Below, piece by piece: positions 24,156-31,043 of a stretch of DNA of 41,947 nucleotides (its first letter is position 1; every line of letters begins with the position of its first letter). Position numbers and translations under genes: made by a program. The DNA is from a virus: IMG/VR virus record IMGVR_UViG_3300029813_000134, positions 1 to 41,947 of that record. One strand, given 5' to 3'. Under the pieces are notes generated by a model, which was not told where the DNA came from, searched no databases, and saw only the letters and a program-made list of their open reading frames with translations.

Positions 24156-24362
24156 TCATCCTATTTTTTCTTCCATTCTCTTAAATATCTCCCCCAGTTT
24201 AAATGATTGCCTGAGCGTCAAATCGTTCTTTTCATCCAATTGTTTGTCGATTGATTCTATAAAATCAAGCTCCCAATCGGTAAGTAGATTTTGTTGTTCC
24301 AAGCAGAATGCCACTCGCTTAGCCCACTTTCGCCGTGTTTGATTCGATATCCTGCTAAGCAT
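24156..24362 (-). CDS. Small helical protein
   Basis: 68 aa (SRISNQTRRKWAKRVAFCLE, LTDWELDFIESIDKQLDEKN, LTLRQSFKLGEIFKRMEEK). The middle part resembles short phage proteins with an LT..E..FI..i pattern. Function unknown. It overlaps the Cys-rich gene by 8 bases. Confidence 0.6.
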   Translation of the reverse strand: MLSRISNQTRRKWAKRVAFCLEQQNLLTDWELDFIESIDKQLDEKNDLTLRQSFKLGEIFKRMEEKIG

Positions 24363-24549
24363 TTTCCCCTGCTCCTGAAATCTTCTCCAGATATTCCAAA
24401 AGTTTTTCCTGCGTTCTCAAATAGGGCGTATCATTTGCAATCCTGCGGATATCTTTTATTAATTCCTCGTTGCGTTTTTTCTCACTCATGTAACATTGAA
24501 TACAATTTGATGCTTTTTTAAAAGATTTACACCATGGACATTCTTTCAT
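24355..24549 (-). CDS. Small Cys-rich protein
   Basis: 64 aa. It starts MKECPWCKSFKKASNCIQCY with two CxxC pairs, a probable zinc knuckle, followed by helix. An AGGAAAA site precedes it. Function unknown. Confidence 0.62.
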   Translation of the reverse strand: MKECPWCKSFKKASNCIQCYMSEKKRNEELIKDIRRIANDTPYLRTQEKLLEYLEKISGAGENA

Positions 24550-24758
24550 CTATTTTCCTTTTCCAATTTCTTTTCCAATATTGTTATCCGTTCTACCAAC
24601 TTATGAATTGCCTTCTGATTCTCAGCAATAGCTTTCACTACTAATGCCATTTCTCTAGGGCTAAGATGAATTCCTGCTTTTCCCATCTTTACCATTTCAT
24701 AAAAATCTAATTTTGATTCTTCTAATTCTGATATTTTATGAGCCATCATTTCCCTCAC
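24546..24758 (-). CDS. Small coiled-coil protein
   Basis: 70 aa (MAHKISELEESKLDFYEMVK, LVERITILEKKLEKENR). ATGA-type overlaps link it to both neighbours. No family recognised. Confidence 0.58.
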   Translation of the reverse strand: MREMMAHKISELEESKLDFYEMVKMGKAGIHLSPREMALVVKAIAENQKAIHKLVERITILEKKLEKENR

Positions 24759-24985
24759 ATTTCTTTTAATTTATTTTCGAGTTCAGTTATTTCCTTACTC
24801 ATTTCGTTAAGCTCTTTAATCCAGCAGTCTTTTATCCATTCCCATTTTTCTTTCCTTTGTCTTCTTAGATAGTCCAGTTCTTTTTCTATTTCACATTTTT
24901 CACATAAATCGGCGCCATCATAGTCTTGATATCCGCTCGATTTTTTTCCACATATATCACACACAGCATCCAATATCATCTTCAT
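24755..24985 (-). CDS. Small Zn-binding coiled-coil protein
   Basis: 76 aa from the ATG at 24985 (SD GGAGG two bases upstream of the overlap codon; an earlier ATG lies at 24994). CDICGKKSSGYQDYDGADLC with CEKC forms a four-Cys knuckle; the rest is coiled coil (EMSKEITELENKLKEM). It is the first gene after leader L4, whose 34-codon leader frame ends TAATG on this start. Confidence 0.65.
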   Translation of the reverse strand: MKMILDAVCDICGKKSSGYQDYDGADLCEKCEIEKELDYLRRQRKEKWEWIKDCWIKELNEMSKEITELENKLKEM

Positions 24986-24994
24986 TACCTCCAT

Positions 24995-25089
24995 AAAAAA
25001 AGCCCATATTCCCCCGATTTGGTCAGTCGCTCTAAAACGAGCATCGAGAGAATAGGGCTAATTCTTTTACTATTTGTGATACTGACCAT
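24995..25089 (-). promoter_or_regulatory. Attenuator-like leader L4
   Basis: RNA from A25089 begins ATGGTCAGT. TGGTCAGT (25088-25081) can pair with ACTGACCA in the loop (25027-25020). A long hairpin follows: AGCCC/GGGCT outer, then a 12-bp inner stem with two G-U pairs and a small GCTC/GAGC hairpin in the loop. A run of seven U precedes GGAGG. A 34-codon frame from the 5' ATG crosses the hairpin and stops on the next gene start. Confidence 0.75.
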
Positions 25090-25095
25090 GGCTGC

Positions 25096-25124
25096 ATTCT
25101 ATCATATCTGCCGTTCTATTGCAA
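25096..25124 (-). promoter_or_regulatory. Sigma70-type promoter of leader L4
   Basis: TTGCAA (25124-25119), 17-bp spacer, TAGAAT (25101-25096). Predicted start A25089 is seven bases beyond the -10 box. Confidence 0.72.
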
Positions 25125-25147
25125 GCATTTTCTTTGATTATTTGCAT

Positions 25148-25780
25148 TTATTTTCCCTCATCAAAAAGCTTTCCATGCGTTAAAACTCTCTCCGCCGTGA
25201 GAATATCCTTCAGCCGATTTCTGATATTTCTTATGCCCGGAGTGTCAGCTGCTTCGTCGTTAATTATTTTTTCTACCAGCCTCGCCATCATCCAGGCGTC
25301 TGCTTCGTCCGTTGAATCGAATCGCCGATCATGATAGCGCTGCACCTTGTCCAGATATATCATCTGCTGCGCCTTGGTAGATTTCTTCAGCCGGATGTTT
25401 CCCTTGCCGAGCATATCGGATTTCCAGGTCAAAGGCGCCACTTCGATAATAGGTATCTCACAATCCCCTAGAATCCCTCGGACAATCCCGCCGACTTCAG
25501 CCTGGGCAGTTATCGACTTTGAATTCTTACTGAAAGCGTAGCCCTCGATTATCCCCACATCAATATTATATTTACCACTCAGTCGATTTATCAGAATAGC
25601 CATGTCGTTATATATCTGCGCCAATACTTTTAATCTGGATATTTTACTGTGATATTCATATCGCTTGGATTTCTCTTCATCCCCAATTTTAATGTAAATA
25701 CCGATTTTTCGAAGACTAGGATCGAAGGCAATCAAATTTATTTTTCTATCTCTGCTATGACTTGTAAAATGGGAAGACAT
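25148..25780 (-). CDS. RuvC-like Holliday junction resolvase
   Basis: 210 aa. LIAFDPSLRKIGIYIKI carries the first Asp (D20). VGIIEGYAFSKNSKSITAQA holds the Glu and the typical SK...A..VGGIVRGIL helix. IIEVAPLTWKSDMLGKG and STDEADAWMMARL provide the late acidic cluster. This is the RuvC/RNase H-fold order. Phage members resolve branched recombination and replication intermediates. It overlaps the methyltransferase end by 43 bases, so the first 10 or so residues may be extra. Confidence 0.88.
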   Translation of the reverse strand: MSSHFTSHSRDRKINLIAFDPSLRKIGIYIKIGDEEKSKRYEYHSKISRLKVLAQIYNDMAILINRLSGKYNIDVGIIEGYAFSKNSKSITAQAEVGGIVRGILGDCEIPIIEVAPLTWKSDMLGKGNIRLKKSTKAQQMIYLDKVQRYHDRRFDSTDEADAWMMARLVEKIINDEAADTPGIRNIRNRLKDILTAERVLTHGKLFDEGK

Positions 25781-26549
25781 TGCGCCGGCACTACTGCATT
25801 GCCTGTAAGGCGTGCCACTGTGCAGTGACCAAGGCCTTCAAGCCAGTGATCAGGGAATCCGGCAAAGCGTGTCCGTTCGAGTGAATCGAGAACCCGCATT
25901 TTTCCTTCGTACACGAAACCGTCACTGGAATTGCATGTTTTGTGTCTCGTAGTAAGACAGTGAATAGAAAATGCCTTTCGATGCTTCGTCTTACTAATCT
26001 CCGGATTGCTTTGTCGTTCAAGTATGTCCATGATCCCACTTCTCCCGGCTTCTGAAGGACAGCCGATAACGAACTCCCTGATCCGCCATTGACCTGTATG
26101 CGCCACGGCATTCGTTGTAACAATAACCGTTCGGTATCCAAGCACGTCCAGCCCGGTCTCAAAGTCGATAACATCTGGTGCAGGAACATTTTCGCGGAGA
26201 ACCCACCTGGGCCGCATTCTCCCGACCACGACAAGGAAGTATCCGGACAAATCGGCATGTTTAGTCGGTCTATTGCCTCTCGCTCGTGATCTGATAGGGC
26301 ATGGGTCGCCTCCCGAAACAAGGGTAACTGTCTCATTTGTAATTTCGCCCTCCGATAATCTCTGAATCAATTCCTGTACAGTTTTGATACGTTGCACATT
26401 CGGCCATTCTCTTTCCAGTATTTTGATGCAAGCCTTATCCGGTTCCACCTGGAGGATCGTTTTGAATCCAGCTTTTTCCGCTGAAATATCCATACCTCCC
26501 ATTGAATGCCTGAGAATAAACTTATGTGTTTTAATTCTCTTTGTGGCAT
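25738..26549 (-). pseudogene. DNA cytosine-5 methyltransferase, frame split at motif I
   Basis: Two frames make one protein. From the ATG at 26549 (SD AAGGAGGT, 7-base spacing) the frame gives ELKHISLFSGI, the start of SAM-binding motif I. The continuation GGMDISAEKAGFKTILQVEP lies in another frame from 26502. Catalytic motif IV is SGGDPCPIRSRARGNRP, with the PC dipeptide, and ENVPAPDVIDFETGL follows. A five-base excess (CAATG) between LFSGI and GGMD explains the shift. Either the gene is broken, phase-variable, or frameshifted by design. It would protect phage DNA from host restriction. Confidence 0.82.
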
Positions 26550-26556
26550 TTACATC

Positions 26557-26639
26557 ACCTCCTTAATAAAAAGCGGGTGGTAAAAATCCTGTCGCTTAAA
26601 GGAGGTAAAAAAAATACAACAAGTAAAACCCACCCACTT
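26557..26639 (-). promoter_or_regulatory. Methyltransferase leader with anti-Shine-Dalgarno loop
   Basis: AAGTG GGTGG (26639-26630) pairs with CCACC CGCTT (26580-26571), and a U-run follows. In the 49-nt loop ACCTCCTT (26606-26599) is complementary to the downstream SD AAGGAGGT (26564-26557), with G-U and A-U extension to 10 bp. This can form an H-type pseudoknot that hides the ribosome site. The stem begins right at the stop of the upstream gene. Confidence 0.65.
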
Positions 26640-26794
26640 CATTCTTTTATATCCCTACTATCTCCGCCTTTACTCTCATAATAATGTATATCCTCAAGAT
26701 CAGAATCATTAATAGGCAGCTTGAATCCAATACGTCTTTTATTTGCTGCCGCGGCTTCCCTGTTCTTTTTTGCTTCCTTCTCTGATCGAATCAT
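26639..26794 (-). CDS. Small basic protein
   Basis: 51 aa read by hand: starts MIRSEKEAKKNREAAAANKR and ends YESKGGDSRDIKE. The ATG overlaps the stop of the acidic gene (ATGA). The stop merges with the hairpin of the methyltransferase leader. No family recognised. Confidence 0.6.
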   Translation of the reverse strand: MIRSEKEAKKNREAAAANKRRIGFKLPINDSDLEDIHYYESKGGDSRDIKE

Positions 26795-27180
26795 ACTACC
26801 TCACTGTCCTCAAAATCGACAGCAGCATCCTTAAGTTCTTCCTCGGTTTCCCTGCCCTCGACCGCTGCGGAATTGAAATCTATTTCTTCTTTCACTCCTT
26901 TTCTGTCATCCTCAATGGCGTCATCATCAACGACCTCATAGCCCTGGTCTTCTTTCTCGCCTTCAAAATCAAGGTCCTGTTGCTCCGCCATTCCGGCCAA
27001 TCGGATCTCCAGTCCTTCTTTCATTAGCAATTCACCGAGTTTGTTCCATTTTTCCGATAGAAATGGCGTAATGATCTTAATCTCAATCATGGTCTGCTTG
27101 CCTTTCTTCGGCTTGATGTCTATGAGCTCTCCCGTGAACAGCATAGATCCCTCATTCTCTGCATTGTTTTCTGTACCCAT
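26791..27180 (-). CDS. Acidic uncharacterised protein
   Basis: 129 aa. N-terminal GSMLFTGELIDIKPKKGKQT and MIEIKIITPFLSEKWNKLGE are ordered-looking; the last 60 residues are very acidic (GYEVVDDDAIEDDRKGVKEE). Acidic tails of this kind occur on phage recombination or SSB-like partners and DNA mimics, but no family was recognised. SD AGGAGG. Confidence 0.6.
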   Translation of the reverse strand: MGTENNAENEGSMLFTGELIDIKPKKGKQTMIEIKIITPFLSEKWNKLGELLMKEGLEIRLAGMAEQQDLDFEGEKEDQGYEVVDDDAIEDDRKGVKEEIDFNSAAVEGRETEEELKDAAVDFEDSEVV

Positions 27181-27205
27181 CTAATCCTCCTAGTTGTATT
27201 TATAT

Positions 27206-27349
27206 TTATTGCCAATAATAATTTCTCAAAACTTCTGCTACTTTTATCATCTCTGGAAAGATTATTTTAATAATCTTCAATCGGAATTTACCCGGAGCAT
27301 TAAGTGCTCGAAAAAGTTCATCTCTAACAATCTTAATTTTCTCATTCAT
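27206..27349 (-). CDS. Small basic helical protein
   Basis: 47 aa read by hand: starts MNEKIKIVRDELFRALNAPG and ends VAEVLRNYYWQ. A strong AGGAGG lies upstream of the ATG. No family recognised. Confidence 0.6.
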   Translation of the reverse strand: MNEKIKIVRDELFRALNAPGKFRLKIIKIIFPEMIKVAEVLRNYYWQ

Positions 27350-27358
27350 TTAATCCTC

Positions 27359-27565
27359 CTAGTTAAATAAATATTCATATCCGTGTTGGTCGCACAAATA
27401 ATGGATATGGCCCCACGTCTTTATCCCAATATTGACTCTGCGAGGGATAAGAATAACCGGCTTGGTTATTGGATCGGCTATCTTTATCTTCTTAATTTTG
27501 CAGCCTTTCAATTCGATTTGCCGTATGGCATCAAACAAGTTATGCCTACGTCGTTTCATTAACAT
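27359..27565 (-). CDS. Small basic protein
   Basis: 68 aa (RRRHNLFDAIRQIELKGCKI, later YLCDQHGYEYLFN). It overlaps the end of the upstream Zn-binding gene; the start may be the third codon (MKRRRHN). No family recognised. Confidence 0.58.
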   Translation of the reverse strand: MLMKRRRHNLFDAIRQIELKGCKIKKIKIADPITKPVILIPRRVNIGIKTWGHIHYLCDQHGYEYLFN

Positions 27566-27947
27566 TTTTCTCCTTTAATTTTTTGCTATCCGCCAAATTT
27601 TTTATTCCTTTAAATTCATATCGTTTCTGGCTCTCTCTGCTTTTGCGCCTCATTAATTCATATCTCTGCTTTGTATCTTCACTCAGCCTGGAGCACATCG
27701 GATAATGCCTGGGATGTATAGCGCCGCATTCTTTGCAATATACATCTGTTGTCTCCGGACATATTTCGCCAACATATACCCATTTTTTATTCTGCCTCCA
27801 AAATCCCGTAAAATGATATGTTTTTACAATCCGCCATTTCCATATTTTTTTATCAAAAATATAATCACAGATTTGCGATCCGCAAGTATAACATTCCCAT
27901 TCCGGCTTAGGGATGTCCTTAATTTCTCCTGTTTTTGTTTTCGCCAC
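27546..27947 (-). CDS. Cysteine-rich Zn-binding protein
   Basis: 133 aa. CYTCGSQICDYIFD, then CPETTDVYCKECGAIHPRHY, gives paired CxxC knuckles, likely two zinc sites. The C-terminus is Lys/Arg-rich. It overlaps the replisome organizer by 29 bases. Function unknown; possibly DNA-binding. Confidence 0.62.
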   Translation of the reverse strand: MAKTKTGEIKDIPKPEWECYTCGSQICDYIFDKKIWKWRIVKTYHFTGFWRQNKKWVYVGEICPETTDVYCKECGAIHPRHYPMCSRLSEDTKQRYELMRRKSRESQKRYEFKGIKNLADSKKLKEKNVNETT

Positions 27948-28743
27948 CTAAAAACTCCTCAAATGTATAATGATCCAGGATGTAATTAAGCATCCCGTGG
28001 AAAGTCTCGTATGAAAAACCAGCCTTGTCTATAAATTCCTCAAGCTTCGCATCTCTCTTGCTGTCATATAGTTCCAGAGCATCGCATAGCACCCTGGCGG
28101 CAGCATCCTCGTATTTAGTGCCCTTAAATCGCAGCAGATCACCTTTTATCAGTTTGCAGACCTTGCCATTGATAGCCGGCTTCATGTCATCGTTTCTGGC
28201 CCGATAGAGCCAATAGTATTTATCAATCACCTGCTGATAAGGAGTCATTTCCTTTTTGATAGGCACCGAAGGGGGTGATGCATTCTTGTCTTTATCTAGA
28301 TCTTTATCTAGATCTTTCTCTGACTCTATATCTGTGTTACTAATTTGTTTCATTTTGTTACCAAGTAACACCTTCTTTTTTCCTCTATATTTTCTAACTC
28401 TTCGTGCAATATCAGTTTCGCTGCCAATCAATGTTTCTACGCATTTTACATATAATGTTTCATCCCCTAATTTTTCTATTAATTTGAATTCGATCAATAC
28501 TTTCATAGCCGATCTTACAATATCAATATCTGTATTTGTGATAGTCGCCAACATTTTTTCATTATAAGGTATCGCATCGGTTACCCTTAAATATCCTTCT
28601 GTTTTTATTGATTTCAATTTCAATTTGAATAAAAATAATAAATATTTTTCTCCATTTTCCATAGCTTCTATTATTTTTATATCTGCATTATCAAAATAAT
28701 CATCATGAAGCTTAAGCCAATAGTAACGTTTACTCGCAGACAT
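27919..28743 (-). CDS. Replication initiator (phage replisome organizer N-terminal domain)
   Basis: 274 aa. SKRYYWLKLHDDYFDNADIK and AMENGEKYLLFLFKLKLKSI, then EGYLRVTDAIPYNEKMLATI, match the replisome-organizer N-terminal winged-helix domain. A middle acidic linker contains repeats EKDLDKDLDKDK. The C-terminus FETFHGMLNYILDHYTFEEF-like helical region probably contacts helicase or loader. Such proteins bind repeats inside their own gene, and short DNA repeats occur at 28289-28324. Confidence 0.85.
   Translation of the reverse strand: MSASKRYYWLKLHDDYFDNADIKIIEAMENGEKYLLFLFKLKLKSIKTEGYLRVTDAIPYNEKMLATITNTDIDIVRSAMKVLIEFKLIEKLGDETLYVKCVETLIGSETDIARRVRKYRGKKKVLLGNKMKQISNTDIESEKDLDKDLDKDKNASPPSVPIKKEMTPYQQVIDKYYWLYRARNDDMKPAINGKVCKLIKGDLLRFKGTKYEDAAARVLCDALELYDSKRDAKLEEFIDKAGFSYETFHGMLNYILDHYTFEEFLGGENKNRRN
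28289..28324 (-). repeat. Iteron-like 12-base tandem repeat inside the initiator gene
   Basis: Plus-strand TCTTTATCTAGA occurs at 28289-28300 and 28301-28312, followed by a weaker copy TCTTTCTCTGAC. The repeats lie in the linker-coding part of the initiator gene, where origins of lambda-type and related phages are often found. Confidence 0.45.
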
Positions 28744-28786
28744 TTTTAACTTCTCCTTAGTAGCACAGAGTTATTTAATAATAGTA

Positions 28787-29293
28787 TTATTGTATTCCTG
28801 ATGAATGCCATCCCATTTCATTTATAACTAAAGCAGTATCCTTTTCTGGATATAATAGAAATACTGCGATACCGTCAGCTATTTTTTCTGGTAAATAGAA
28901 AGTTTTTATTGTCTGTTCTTCTTTATATTCAAATTTCTTACTATCATTAAGTCTCCGCAAATAACGAATGCTGAAAGCCCAGGCTTTTTTTAATGTCCCC
29001 TGGATATATAGCCATGTATTGTCACTTCGATAAATACCACTTTTTACCCATAGTCGATCTATTGCCGTTCTTTCCTCAATTTCTATTGAAAGACGATGAG
29101 ATTTCGGACACCAACTATTAAATTTAAATTCTACACCCTGTATGCTTTCTCCAACTTTAAATTGATAATGTTCTGAAATAAAAGGTAATATGAGCAATCC
29201 CTTGCGATAACAAGCCCAGCAGCAATAATCCATGAATTTTTGTCCTGCTTTTATAGATTCTTTATTTTTACTATTTGGATATCTCGTTTCCAC
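28787..29293 (-). CDS. Uncharacterised protein, possible PD-(D/E)XK-like fold
   Basis: 168 aa. IQGVEFKFNSWCPKSHRLSI, then EIEERTAIDRLWVKSGIYRS and NTWLYIQGTLKKAWAFSIRY. The IEIEE...SGIYR.DNTWLY pattern is one I recall from small nuclease-like phage and mobile-element proteins, but the catalytic set is not certain. It overlaps the adenine methyltransferase by 23 bases. It might be a partner nuclease or a modification accessory. Confidence 0.55.
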   Translation of the reverse strand: METRYPNSKNKESIKAGQKFMDYCCWACYRKGLLILPFISEHYQFKVGESIQGVEFKFNSWCPKSHRLSIEIEERTAIDRLWVKSGIYRSDNTWLYIQGTLKKAWAFSIRYLRRLNDSKKFEYKEEQTIKTFYLPEKIADGIAVFLLYPEKDTALVINEMGWHSSGIQ

Positions 29294-30254
29294 AGATACT
29301 CCACCTTTCCGATAATTTTGATTTATTACCCCTGAAAAACATTTCCAGTGCTTTGCCTTTTGGATATATTGTATCTATTATTTTTCTCATATATTCAGGC
29401 TTAGCAGAATGTTTTTCTCTTTCAATCGAAAAAACATTATCAAACAATTGTTTATTATCTAATGGACATGATCCTTTAATACCTAAAAGTACTAATTCAC
29501 TTCGGACAGAACTATAATGGCCCATAACATGCTTAACTTTATCCCAGCACCAACCGGTTTTATATTTGAATCCCCATGCCTTAATTATCTTGAAGCTTTC
29601 CTCCAGTATGGGCCATGTTACCCATAGAAACAGCACGGCATTTTCTTGTATATGTTCTTTCACTTTTATTTGACATATTTGATCAATAGTCATTAATGGG
29701 TATTCTCCACCCTGTTCCGTGAATTTATCTGGCATAACATTTCCATATTTCCAGGGGGGGTCGGCGTAAATGATTCGATACATTCCTTCTATCTCTGGAA
29801 TTATAACTTCAGCTTTTTCTCTCGCCTTTATCTCCCGATATACTCTATTCCAGGAAACAACATTTTTATCCTTACGTTCCTTCTCCTCAATTTCTTTTAT
29901 AATTTCAGGATGTTTGAATATCGTTTGAGCATAATGAGATTTCTTTTTAGTAATGCCAGGAGGTAAGATACTTTTGCTTCCGATCGTTCTTCCAGTAGAA
30001 CTATCGGTAATCGGTATTTTTTGATTTGGTGCCAACATTTCACCCATTGCAGCCATAGCATCAATCATGATTTCTGCTTTAGTTTGAGTATCAGCTAATC
30101 TTTTAAGAAAGTTTTCGCTTTCACCTTCTGTTTTTTTAATAGCCCGAAGCAGAGCTTCATGTGCCCTTACCTCTTCTTGACCTACTGTGATAAATTTATC
30201 TAATTCTTCTATTGTCTGAGGTAATGTTTTGCCCCGCTTGATAAGATCGTTCGT
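29271..30254 (-). CDS. MT-A70 family adenine DNA methyltransferase
   Basis: About 327 aa if started at the ACG at 30254, five bases after GGAGG; the first ATG is much later, at 30068. The catalytic DPPW is in MYRIIYADPPWKYGNVMPDK. VLFLWVTWPILEESFKIIKA, HYSSVRSELVLLGIKGSCPL and KPEYMRKIIDTIYPKGKALE are the usual MT-A70 blocks. An N-terminal helical region (VGQEEVRAHEALLRAIKKTE) lies in front. The protein would methylate N6 of adenine, probably against host restriction. It is controlled by leader L3. Confidence 0.88.
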   Translation of the reverse strand, partial: TNDLIKRGKTLPQTIEELDKFITVGQEEVRAHEALLRAIKKTEGESENFLKRLADTQTKAEIMIDAMAAMGEMLAPNQKIPITDSSTGRTIGSKSILPPGITKKKSHYAQTIFKHPEIIKEIEEKERKDKNVVSWNRVYREIKAREKAEVIIPEIEGMYRIIYADPPWKYGNVMPDKFTEQGGEYPLMTIDQICQIKVKEHIQENAVLFLWVTWPILEESFKIIKAWGFKYKTGWCWDKVKHVMGHYSSVRSELVLLGIKGSCPLDNKQLFDNVFSIEREKHSAKPEYMRKIIDTIYPKGKALEMFFRGNKSKLSERWSICGNEISK

Positions 30255-30286
30255 CTTATCCTCCTTAGTAATACCTAAGAACTATT

Positions 30287-30380
30287 AAAAAAATAGCCCT
30301 ACCTCTCCGGCTGGATGTCAGCTTTTAGGTGAGCTCCGGAAAAATAAGGCTAAATATTTACTATTTTCGCCGACATCCAT
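30287..30380 (-). promoter_or_regulatory. Attenuator-like leader L3 (MT-A70 gene)
   Basis: RNA from about 30380 begins ATGGATGTC; TGGATGTC (30379-30372) can pair with GACATCCA in the loop (30319-30312). Outer stem TAGCCTTA/TAGGGCTA (one G-U), inner TCCGG/CCGGA, then seven U. A 20-codon frame from the 5' ATG stops just before the loop element. GGAGG of the methyltransferase gene lies about 25 nt after the U-run. Confidence 0.72.
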
Positions 30381-30387
30381 ATTCATC

Positions 30388-30416
30388 ATGCTTGCATATT
30401 TACGATTGACTGTCAA
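30388..30416 (-). promoter_or_regulatory. Sigma70-type promoter of leader L3
   Basis: TTGACA (30416-30411), 17-bp spacer, AAGCAT (30393-30388). The -35 box is inside the 3' end of the upstream gene. Confidence 0.65.
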
Positions 30417-30642
30417 GCCCTTCTATGTGAAAAGGGATCGATTTCATCACCGCAATCACAAGGCCCGGCGATTCTTCAAATAGATATGAATCCGCTGCCT
30501 TAAACCTGATGGCTCTCCTTGCCCCACTTTTTGTATCGTTCACGATCTCTTCGGCTAAGGTCATGGCGTCTTCTACTTTGTTGCATCGCACAATCTTGAC
30601 TGCCATTTTGTCAATGTATTCGTTAAACTTTGTTTCACCCAT
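30400..30642 (-). CDS. Small uncharacterised protein
   Basis: 80 aa (MGETKFNEYIDKMAVKIVRC, EDAMTLAEEIVNDTKSGARR, LVIAVMKSIPFHIEGLDSQ). Its 3' end overlaps the L3 promoter. No family recognised. Confidence 0.58.
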   Translation of the reverse strand: MGETKFNEYIDKMAVKIVRCNKVEDAMTLAEEIVNDTKSGARRAIRFKAADSYLFEESPGLVIAVMKSIPFHIEGLDSQS

Positions 30643-30723
30643 GTTATCCTCGCAATCTTTTTCCTGAGATTCCGCCGCTTGTTCCGGCGCTTTCTCTTTT
30701 GTTCTCTTTCTATGGTTGAAGGC

Positions 30724-30975
30724 TCATATTTCATTCTTGTTTACTTTCTTTTCAAAAATAATTGGTACGATTTTTATTTTTGGTATTCTTTTAATTTCTT
30801 TACACTTGATATCATATATTTCTGCCTGTCCGTATCCTGGATTAGATGAAATTGAATTCATTTGATCTGCTTTTTCTGCTATCTCAATAGCAGTATCTTT
30901 GTTTTTACATATTCCACAAATACTTACTATTTTATCAATATTCTTGAAACTTAAAATTACATATAATTTCTTCAT
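30724..30975 (-). CDS. Small uncharacterised protein
   Basis: 83 aa (KKLYVILSFKNIDKIVSICG, CKNKDTAIEIAEKADQMN), AT-rich and Lys/Ile-rich, with two Cys near the start. Function unknown. Confidence 0.58.
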   Translation of the reverse strand: MKKLYVILSFKNIDKIVSICGICKNKDTAIEIAEKADQMNSISSNPGYGQAEIYDIKCKEIKRIPKIKIVPIIFEKKVNKNEI

Positions 30976-31043
30976 GCTATGCCTCTATCATATCTCTCAT
31001 GTTTTTCTTAAAAGGCGGGTGAATAGAATCACCCGCCCCGTTT

